From: Christensenella sp. UBA3770
GTDB taxonomy: Bacteria > Bacillota > Clostridia > Christensenellales > CAG-1252
DNA: 18,881 nucleotides
Direction of reading: 5' to 3'
NCBI GenBank assembly: GCA_002371075.1
Contig: DFFS01000101.1
Location: forward strand, 1-18,881
A program made the translations under genes and the position numbers. This document shows positions 1-7,200 of this stretch, one piece after another. The notes beneath the pieces are model-generated. The model saw only the letters and a program-made list of their open reading frames with translations, was not told the origin of the DNA and did not search any database. Each line of letters opens with the position of its first letter. Position 1 is the first letter of the stretch.

Positions 1-179
1 ATGTCGGTGCAGTAGCCGGCAAGAGCCTCGTCGATGCTGTTGTCCACGATCTCGGAAACAAGGTGGTGCAAACCCCTCTCATCCGTCGAGCCGATGTACA
101 TGCCCGGGCGAACGCGGACAGGCTCCAACCCTTCCAAGACTTGTATGGCGTCTTCATTATAGGTATTGACTTTATCCAT
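1..179 (-). CDS. gyrB: DNA gyrase subunit B, N-terminal 59 residues (gene cut by window edge)
   Basis: The subunit carries the ATPase of gyrase, the type II topoisomerase that introduces negative supercoils. Only the first 59 codons are present. They contain the GHKL ATPase start: the stretch EPVRVRPGMYIG (residues 19-30), GLHHL, and the N-box EIVDNSIDEA (about 43-52), where Glu and Asn serve ATP hydrolysis and Mg binding in this family. The ATG at 179 is preceded by a GGAGGG ribosome binding site at 184-189. The N-terminus alone does not separate GyrB from ParE; position directly downstream of recF and dnaN favours GyrB. It is separated from recF by a terminator and has its own predicted promoter. 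Confidence 0.93.
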   Translation of the reverse strand, partial: MDKVNTYNEDAIQVLEGLEPVRVRPGMYIGSTDERGLHHLVSEIVDNSIDEALAGYCTD

Positions 180-246
180 TTTACCCTCCGATGCTTTTAA
201 TCGAAATAATAAACGCGCGCGCACGCACGCGTGTAATATATAATAT

Positions 247-275
247 ATTATATATTAAATATAATTACTTGTAAA
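247..275 (-). promoter_or_regulatory. Predicted sigma-A promoter of gyrB
   Basis: On the minus strand TTTACA (275-270) is followed after 17 bp by TATAAT (252-247). The predicted start site is near 240, giving a leader of about 60 nt that contains the alternating purine-pyrimidine tract. The -10 lies in an A/T-only run, so alternative -10 hexamers are possible. Confidence 0.6.
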
Positions 276-299
276 TACTTTTTTTAAATTTTTTCGGAG

Positions 300-308
300 T
301 TATCCACA
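300..308 (+). promoter_or_regulatory. DnaA box, perfect consensus
   Basis: TTATCCACA matches the TTATNCACA consensus exactly. It sits about 25 bp upstream of the gyrB -35 and next to the AT-rich run, with an opposing near-consensus box at 335-343. Confidence 0.6.
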
Positions 309-380
309 ATTTGAAAGGGTTTTGCTGCTTTTTCGGTGGATAAGTGGCGTTTTACAACTATTGTTTTCCTTAAAAATAAT

Positions 381-410
381 AAAAAACGCGGCGATTTGCC
401 GCATTTTTAT
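381..410 (-). terminator. Rho-independent terminator downstream of recF
   Basis: The stem GCGGC (388-392) pairs with GCCGC (398-402) around a 5-nt loop. It is flanked by an A-run on one side and a T-run on the other. Read on the minus strand, the stem is followed by a T-rich tail shortly after the recF stop. It could act in both directions. Confidence 0.75.
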
Positions 411-423
411 ACTTATTCGGTTT

Positions 424-1512
424 TTATTCTTCCACCCGTTTCCCTTGGGAGATGACGATCTTATTGTATTCCGAGACGTTCTCGTTAAACTCGGTGCAGG
501 TGATCAGGGTTTGCGTGCCGGCGGTGGCTTCCAAAAGCGCGGTGCGACGCCTCTCGTCCAGTTCGCTCAAAACGTCGTCCAAAAGCAAAACGGGCTTTTC
601 ACCCGACTCCTTGTAGTAATACTCTATTTCCGCCAGTTTGATCACAAGAGCCGCCGTTCTTTGTTGCCCTTGCGAGCCGAATTTGCGGAGGTCTATGCCC
701 TTGCTGGTGATGTTAAAATCCTCACGGTGAACGCCGACGGAAGTATAGCCGAGTTCATAATCCTTTTCGTGCGATTCTTCCAGTTTTTGTTCTAAGGCGG
801 CGCGGATAACATTCCTATCCTCCCCCTCTACGCACGGCTCGTACACAAGGGTGATGTCCTCGTTTTCGCCCGCTATCTTAAAATGATAATCGTTGGCGAT
901 ATTGCCGATCTTTTTAATAAAGGAACGCCTTTTTAAGATGATATCCGCCGCCACTTCCGCCATTTGCCTTTCCCAAATAAAGGCGGTTTGCGAAAACTCG
1001 GCGTAGTCGGTGGTCTTGATCAGTTTGTTGCGCTGCTGCAACAGGTTGTTGTATTTGGACAAAGCCACGTAGTACGGTTTGCTCTCCTGCGATAGGGAAA
1101 GGTCCATAAACCTGCGCCTTTCCTGCGGCGCTTCCTTGATCATCTTCAGTTCGTCCGGTGAAAAATATACGACGGTCAACAAACCGATCAGCTCCCCAAG
1201 GCGGCTGATCTTGGCGCCGTCCACATTGATGCTTTTCCCTTCCGCCCGGTTGATCTCCACGTTGATTTTGTGGTTGCGAAACTTCTTTTCCAAAAACAGA
1301 TGGATATACGCCTTATCCTCACCCATCTTGATCAGCTCTTTTTCGTTTTTGGTGCGCGGAGAGCGCCCGATCGCAGCGACAAAAATACTTTCCATGAGGT
1401 TTGTCTTGCCGCTGGCATTGAGCCCGCATATGACGTTTAACCCATCACGGAAAGTAATTTCTTGAGAAGAATAGTTTCTGAAATTTTGCAGGATTACCTT
1501 TTCAACTTTCAT
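424..1512 (-). CDS. recF: DNA replication and repair protein RecF
   Basis: RecF is an SMC-like ATPase that helps load RecA at single-stranded gaps together with RecO and RecR. The 362-residue product has the usual family length. Visible motifs: Walker A GLNASGKTN (about 30-38), an ABC-type signature GSQGQQRT (about 278-285), and Walker B VLLLDDVLSELD (about 307-318). Its ATG lies 1 nt downstream of the dnaN stop codon, so the two genes are almost certainly co-transcribed and probably translationally coupled; the upstream SD is weak (GGGA inside the end of dnaN). In many Bacillota a small S4-domain gene (yaaA) sits between dnaN and recF; here there is none. Confidence 0.97.
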   Translation of the reverse strand: MKVEKVILQNFRNYSSQEITFRDGLNVICGLNASGKTNLMESIFVAAIGRSPRTKNEKELIKMGEDKAYIHLFLEKKFRNHKINVEINRAEGKSINVDGAKISRLGELIGLLTVVYFSPDELKMIKEAPQERRRFMDLSLSQESKPYYVALSKYNNLLQQRNKLIKTTDYAEFSQTAFIWERQMAEVAADIILKRRSFIKKIGNIANDYHFKIAGENEDITLVYEPCVEGEDRNVIRAALEQKLEESHEKDYELGYTSVGVHREDFNITSKGIDLRKFGSQGQQRTAALVIKLAEIEYYYKESGEKPVLLLDDVLSELDERRRTALLEATAGTQTLITCTEFNENVSEYNKIVISQGKRVEE

Positions 1513-1513
1513 T

Positions 1514-2620
1514 TCATCCCGCTACGCGCATCGGAAGCACAAGGAAGAGGTAGTCGTCCTTATCCACCTGCGTAAACACGCAAGGCGCGCTGGACGCTTT
1601 GATATTCATCTTGATAAACTCATCGTCAATGACCGCCAAAAACTCTTGCAGGTACTTGCCGTTGAAGCAAATGATGTTTTCCTTACCTTCCACCTTTGCG
1701 GGCAAAGACTCATTAAGATTGCTAATCTCGGAATTGGATTCCACGTTGATGAACCCTTCCTTAACTTCGATCTTAACAAGATTATTTTTGCTGATCCTTG
1801 AAACGAGGGACGCCCTGTCGATATACTCGGAGAATTGACTTCTGGAGAGGGTCACGACGGAATTAAAGTCCCTGTTGATGATGTTTTTATAGTTGATAAA
1901 ATCACCTTTAATGAGCCTGCTGATAAGCACGGTGTTGTCGATCTCAACGCGCAGTTTGTCGCCGTCGAAAGTTAAAATCAAATCGTCATCCTCGTTGACG
2001 ATCATCTTACTGATCTCGTTCAAAGAACGAGCGGGAATGATGCAACTGAATTTTTCTTCACTGTTGGAAACGAGATCCTGCTTGCAAAGCGCCAAACGGT
2101 AGCCGTCCAAAGCCACCATCGTCGCTTTGTTTCCTTCCGCCTCAAACAAACAGCCTTTTAAAACCTGACGATTGTCTTCCACCGAAGCGCAGAAAACCGT
2201 TTTGCCGATCAAAGTCTTCATCTCTTTATTTTTGATTGTGATCTGATAATTGGCGTTGACTTCGCCAACGGCGGGATAGTCATCCACGTTTAAGCACTTG
2301 ATATAGCCGTAGCTTTCGCCGTACTTTACTTCGAGATTGGTGCCGTTGGAGCACTCCAAGGTCAAAGTTTCTTCATTGAGCGTCCTGATAAAATCCGAGA
2401 AGAACTTTCCAGGAACCAAAATATCGCCGTCGATCACAACGTCGGCAACCACCTTTTTCTCAATGGTAAGCTCCATATCCGTGGCGGTTAAAGTTAAAAA
2501 GGAATCGTGCGCGGAAAGCTTGATGCACTCCAAGATGGGATTGTTCTTTTTTGCGGAGATAGCTTTGATGACTTTATTGACTGCTTCCGACAAAGAAAGG
2601 GAATCAACTGTTAACTTCAT
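1514..2620 (-). CDS. dnaN: DNA polymerase III beta subunit (sliding clamp)
   Basis: The protein forms the ring-shaped dimer that tethers the replicative polymerase to DNA. At 368 residues it is full length for the family. Recognisable segments are the N-terminus MKLTVDSLSLSEAVNKVIKA, ending domain 1 with IKCLNVDDYPAVGE, the mid-protein GYRLALCK, and the C-terminal VLPMRV that contributes to the hydrophobic partner-binding pocket. The start is supported by AAGGAG 5 nt upstream of the ATG (2625-2631). It follows dnaA after a 239-bp gap with a good promoter, so it can be transcribed separately from dnaA, and leads into recF. Confidence 0.97.
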   Translation of the reverse strand: MKLTVDSLSLSEAVNKVIKAISAKKNNPILECIKLSAHDSFLTLTATDMELTIEKKVVADVVIDGDILVPGKFFSDFIRTLNEETLTLECSNGTNLEVKYGESYGYIKCLNVDDYPAVGEVNANYQITIKNKEMKTLIGKTVFCASVEDNRQVLKGCLFEAEGNKATMVALDGYRLALCKQDLVSNSEEKFSCIIPARSLNEISKMIVNEDDDLILTFDGDKLRVEIDNTVLISRLIKGDFINYKNIINRDFNSVVTLSRSQFSEYIDRASLVSRISKNNLVKIEVKEGFINVESNSEISNLNESLPAKVEGKENIICFNGKYLQEFLAVIDDEFIKMNIKASSAPCVFTQVDKDDYLFLVLPMRVAG

Positions 2621-2859
2621 ATTTGCTCCTTTTTATCTTTTTTGTAGATAACAATAATCTCTAATAATAAGGCGTGTGGAAAAGTGGAAAAACCGCTCAA
2701 ACCACAAGATATAGTATATCATACCCAAAAAAGATTGTAAATATATTCTTATTATATGTGTAAAAGGATGTGAAAAGGCGGTAGAAACAAAGTGAATGAA
2801 CGTGGACTGTTTCAGGGTTGTTCACACAGCGCTGTTTTTAAAACTCTTTCCCCCTCTTT
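2621..2859. other. dnaA-dnaN intergenic region with degenerate DnaA boxes (possible oriC part)
   Basis: This gap is AT-rich around 2700-2760. It holds several 9-mers one mismatch from TTATNCACA: TTTTCCACA (2683-2675, minus), TTTTACACA (2765-2757, minus) and TTGTTCACA (2818-2826, plus). Two weaker ones, TTTTCCACT (2691-2683) and CTTTTCACA (2777-2769), are both minus. In Bacillus-type chromosomes the dnaA-dnaN spacer is part of oriC. No perfect box is present, so the assignment is tentative. The region also contains the dnaN promoter. Confidence 0.45.
2713..2741 (-). promoter_or_regulatory. Predicted sigma-A promoter of dnaN-recF
   Basis: On the minus strand TTTACA (2741-2736) is followed after 17 bp by TATACT (2718-2713), preceded by TG (extended -10). 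The predicted start is near 2706, giving a leader of about 85 nt. Near-consensus DnaA boxes lie on both sides, which would allow control by DnaA. Confidence 0.7.
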
Positions 2860-4218
2860 TTACTTATTTAAAACAAGGTTTTTGATATCTTCGACTTTCT
2901 TTTTATAGATCGGGTCGTCGATGATCTTTTGTTGGATTTTATCCCTTGCGTGAATAACGGTCGTGTGGTCCCTGCCGCCAAAATACTGTCCGATCGTGGC
3001 AAGAGGTACGTCGGGCAAAATGTAGGTGACGATATACATGGCAAGCTGTCTCGGTTCAACTAGTTCTTTTGTCTTTTTCTTGCCGCAAATATCCGATTGC
3101 TTAATACCAAAGTATTCGCAAGTGACCTCCACGATCTTTTTGACGGTGATTTCGTTGGTCTGATTGTTGCTGCTGTCGCGCAACGCTTCCATCACAAACT
3201 CCACACTATCCGCAGAGCGGTTGTTAAGCGCGGCAAAATACCCCACCGTCTTTAACATACCTTCCATCAAACGGATGTTATATTTTTCCTTTTCGGCAAT
3301 ATAATCAATAACTTCCGGCGAGACGTTGATCTTGTATTGATAGGCTTTCTTTTGAAGAATAGCCACCCTTGTTTCAAACGAAGGGGGTTGGATATCCGCG
3401 ATCACACCGCTTGCAAAACGGCTTGTCAGGCGGTCTTCGATGTACGTCAATTCCTTTACGGGACGGTCGGAAGAAAGAATAATTTGTTTTTCGGCGGTGT
3501 AAAGGTCGTTAAAAATATGAAAGAGACTTTCCTGCGAACTGTTTTTGTTGGCGAGGAACTGCACGTCGTCGATCATTAAAACGTCCAAATTGCGGTATTT
3601 TTCACGGAATTGCTTGGTGAGCTCGGTATTGTTGCTGTTTCGGATGCTGTAGATCAGGTCGTTGGTAAAGTTTTCCGCCGTCGTATAATAAACGCGCAGA
3701 TCGGGGTTGTTGCGCAAGATCTCGTTGCCGATGGCATGCAAAATATGCGTCTTTCCGAGACCCGGTTTGCCGTAAATAAACAGCGGGTTCAGGTTTGTGC
3801 CCGGATGCTCCGCAACGGCGCGCGCAGCGGCGGCGGCATACTTGTTGCTGTCACCGATAACAAAGTTGTCAAACGTAAAACTCTTTTGGAAAGTTATCTT
3901 TTTCATCGAAGGATTAAATTCTTCCTTTTTCTCCTCCGGTTTTTCCTCTTGGTCAAGATACTCGGGGATCTCGTTTTCCAAAATAATGACCACCCCTTCT
4001 ATTTTTTCCAAACTCTCGCGGATCGCCATATTGAGCGGCGCGGAAAAGTTTTTCATAATACCGTTTTTGATAGAGGGCATCGGGGCGGATAACACAAGCT
4101 TTCCGTCCTTTACAGTGATGGGGGTCAATTTACTGAAGTAGATCTCGTAACAGACCGCGGAAACCAACGTGGCAACGCGGTCCAAAACGGAAGACCAAAT
4201 TTTTTCACATTCTTTCAT
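2860..4218 (-). CDS. dnaA: Chromosomal replication initiator protein DnaA
   Basis: DnaA is an AAA+ ATPase that binds DnaA boxes, melts the origin and helps load the helicase. The 452-residue protein shows N-terminal domain I, a short acidic/lysine-rich linker (about 88-105), Walker A GKPGLGKTH (about 150-158), Walker B VLMIDDVQFL (about 213-222), a sensor stretch SSDRP and arginine-rich DRLTSRF, and the domain IV DNA-binding signature GGRDHTTVIHA near the C-terminus. I chose the ATG at 4218 because AAGGAG lies 7 nt upstream; a 22-residue in-frame extension would run into the upstream gene. The stop codon of that upstream gene overlaps the dnaA SD (4225-4231), so dnaA has no upstream intergenic region. 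I found no convincing promoter immediately before it, so it may depend on transcription from the upstream gene or on a promoter inside it. Confidence 0.97.
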   Translation of the reverse strand: MKECEKIWSSVLDRVATLVSAVCYEIYFSKLTPITVKDGKLVLSAPMPSIKNGIMKNFSAPLNMAIRESLEKIEGVVIILENEIPEYLDQEEKPEEKKEEFNPSMKKITFQKSFTFDNFVIGDSNKYAAAAARAVAEHPGTNLNPLFIYGKPGLGKTHILHAIGNEILRNNPDLRVYYTTAENFTNDLIYSIRNSNNTELTKQFREKYRNLDVLMIDDVQFLANKNSSQESLFHIFNDLYTAEKQIILSSDRPVKELTYIEDRLTSRFASGVIADIQPPSFETRVAILQKKAYQYKINVSPEVIDYIAEKEKYNIRLMEGMLKTVGYFAALNNRSADSVEFVMEALRDSSNNQTNEITVKKIVEVTCEYFGIKQSDICGKKKTKELVEPRQLAMYIVTYILPDVPLATIGQYFGGRDHTTVIHARDKIQQKIIDDPIYKKKVEDIKNLVLNK

Positions 4219-4229
4219 TCGTAAACTCC

Positions 4230-7200
4230 TTATGAAATGGCACCTTGTGAGAGAATCACATATCCTATGCCGTCGTTGTTCCACTCATCCTTGACGTTAT
4301 GGGCTTTTTCGGAATCGTAATAGATGCCCATAAGAATGTTGATATCCGAAATGTCCGTATAAGAGAAGGAATCGGTGTGATAACGATAATTGAGCGTAAG
4401 ATCTTGGTTGCCTACGCCGGGAATATCATAGTTTCTGATGTCGTCCAGTTTGCTATTGATGATGCCCGCAAGTTGCACCGCCATATTATCCACGCTGACA
4501 AACTGCGTGTTGTATTTGTGCATGACAAACTCAAAGATGCCCATATCCGTGTGATCCATGTTGTACAAAAGACCTTTGCTGCACGAAGCATCGTTCAGAT
4601 CGACCAAAACGGACAGATACAAGTCAGAAGGCAACAGATCCGCCGCGCCGGAAGCATATCCCGAGAGGCTGACGCAAGCGGTAACGATCAGGTAGTTGTG
4701 CCCTGCGTTGTACGTAGCGGGGGAGGCAAAGAACTTATCCTCCCAATCGCCCCAAACGGCGCTGCCAAGACCCTCCTTTAAGATGATAGCTTGATCGATG
4801 CCGTTTGTCAAACCGATATCGCCGTTCAACTTGTCGGAAGAGGACGCCAGTTTTTGTGATATCTCATACGCGAGATATTTGTCGGAATAGATCAAAACGA
4901 AATCGCCGGTGGTGTTGTCTTTGTAGCCCATCTTTTTGAGGGCGCCACCGGACTTGCCGTTTGTGACGATCTCCGATGCCACCGTCGTGCTGTGCAACGA
5001 GAGCAACATATGTTGCATGTCTTCTTCTTGCGGATGGTAGGTTTCCTTTTCCGCCGCCGAATAGAAGATGTCGATCAAGTAGGAATACACGGACGGGAAG
5101 GAGATGTAGCCGGCGCCTTCCGCAGGCAAAGCGCATCCGATGGGGTACGTCGCGCCGGTGTGATACTCGTTGGTAAGGTCACTTGCGGTAAACTCGCCGA
5201 ACGTCACCGAAGCGGGCAGGTTTTTAAAGGCGTTTTCGATCTGCGTGTTGATCGTGTCTACGATAGAATCCTTGTTAAAGGAATCCGCCTTGATCCCCTT
5301 GGATTCAAGCGCTAAGATGTTGTGGAAGATCTCGTCCGTTTGCGCGCTTTCCATGTTGTTCATGGAGAGGGTGGTGTTAAAGACGTACTTGCTTTCTCCC
5401 GTGTCCCAACTGCGCACCGTTTTTGCGATAACGAAGAAGTAGTGCGGCATGGAGAGATAATCGTTGCGATCGTCAAAGGCGATCTTTACGCCGCTTTCGA
5501 TCACAAGGTTGCCCGTTTCGTGGTAAAGCTTCAAACTCATGATCTCCGGCGTCATGCCCTCGCCCGCGACCGTGCCGGTGAAGTTTTGCTTTTTCTTGAC
5601 GATGACGCCAAGCGCCTTGTCCGAGATCTTAAGGGTCTTGGCGGCGCCGTCATAGTAGAACAAGCCGTTTTCGTCGTCCTTTAAGTTAAAGCTCGTCGTC
5701 TTGATCTCATTGAACTTGTTGTTAAAGGTGCCGTCGCCGTAGATGTCGTTCAAGGTCATTTCCGCCTTCATAAAGTAGGCGTCTTTCATATTCTTGTAAA
5801 TATAAGCGTCGTCATCGTTGGCGTCGTTGCCGTCGTCGGTGTAGGTAAAGAGGTTTAGGTTGGTCAGCCAAGTATAGACGCCCGCGTTGGCGCTGTCGCC
5901 CGATGCCTGAGAGCCAAAGCCGCGCAGTCTTGCGGCAAGATCGGCGGGTTCGGTCGCCTCTTCGTCCACGTCTTTCATGTTCGTTTCCTTTATAAGGAAG
6001 GAGAAGACGTCTGCGATCTCAATGCACTCCTCCGCCCCGTTGCTGTAGGCGGCGCCGGCGTTGTTGTAATAGAGGGGGATCTTGCCTTCCAGCGTGTTAA
6101 AGGTGGTGGCAAGGGACTGGCTGATCTTGTCGGCGATGGCTTTTTCCGAGAGATCACTGCCGCCAAGCGCCTTAAGCAGAATAAACGCCTTTTGAGAGGA
6201 GGCGTCGTTGATTTTGAGGGTGGCGGAGTAGCGCGGCGCATCCTCGGAATACGACGCGGCGTAAAGCAGGATCTTTACGGATAGCTTGACGCTAGACGGC
6301 ATGGCTTTACCAAACTTCAAGCCGTCGTCCGAATCCTTTTTGACAAGGTTAAGGTCAAAGGTCAAATAGGTCTTGCCCTCTTCCGTCTTAAACTTTGCGC
6401 CCAAAACCTCAACGGTACCAAAGGCGGCGGCGACGTCGGAGGGCACCATGTTGCTCTCTTTCACAAGGGCGGCAACTTCCGTACCGGAGAGTTTGATGCG
6501 AAGATCGCCGATGGAACGGTCGTCGCCGTAGAGGGACTTTTTCTCCCCTTCCCACTTTGCCGCTTCGGTCGCGTCCGGTTTAAAGTAGATGGACGACGCC
6601 TTGATCGTATCCGAAAGGGCGCTTGCGTTGCTGTTGCCGTTGTCGTCCTTGCCAAACAAGAGGTCAACGGTCAGCGCGCTGTCCTTTTTGATGTAATACT
6701 TGTCGTTGATGTCGTCGATAAAGTCCGTTGCCTGACTTTCTTCAAAGTAAACGTCAAGGTCGGCGTTGCTTTGATAGATCTGCAAAAGCACGCTTCTTGC
6801 GTCTTGGATCTCAAACGTTTCGCCCGATTCCGAATCCAACTTGGGTTTGACCACGCCGGAAAGCAGCTCGTACAAACTGGGCAGGGACAGCCCGCCGTTT
6901 TCGTTGGTCTCCGCGTTCATTGCGTACAGGCGGAGCTCCACGTTGTAGTCGTTGCCGGAGATGGAATTGAACACGTCGTTGACCGCGTCCTCAATGGAGC
7001 CGGTGATGGAAGAAACCTCAAAGCCGGAGCCGGAAAGCACCTCCATAAAGGTATCCAGCGCGTCAAACACGCGGGCGGTCTCGGAATAGCTGAAGTCGTT
7101 GATGCGGATCTCCGACAGGTACGCCGAGGTCTCGCCCTCCGCGGGGGAATCGATGTTTTTGCCCACCTTGTGCATCAGTTTGTCGCTTTCCGTGTCGTGA

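Larger units (their letters stand above)
180..423. other. recF-gyrB intergenic region with origin-like elements
   Basis: This 244-bp gap holds, left to right: the gyrB ribosome binding site; a strictly alternating purine-pyrimidine tract at 213-235 (CG repeats then CA/TG steps, Z-DNA prone); an A/T-only run at 234-267 that continues AT-rich to about 294; a perfect DnaA box TTATCCACA at 300-308 on the plus strand; a one-mismatch box TTATCCACC at 343-335 on the minus strand; and the recF terminator at 381-410. An unwinding-type AT run next to DnaA boxes is the usual layout of a bacterial origin. The boxes could instead serve DnaA control of gyrB. Confidence 0.45.

Noticed and set aside
2827..2840. 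ACAGCGCTGT palindrome followed by T5 as dnaA terminator
   Set aside because: The palindrome leaves no loop without opening its centre, giving a 3-bp stem, and the T-run is on the wrong side for the minus-strand gene.
4219..4284. 22-codon in-frame N-terminal extension of dnaA
   Set aside because: It overlaps the end of the large gene in another frame, lacks an SD, and DnaA domain I begins at the ATG at 4218, which has AAGGAG upstream.
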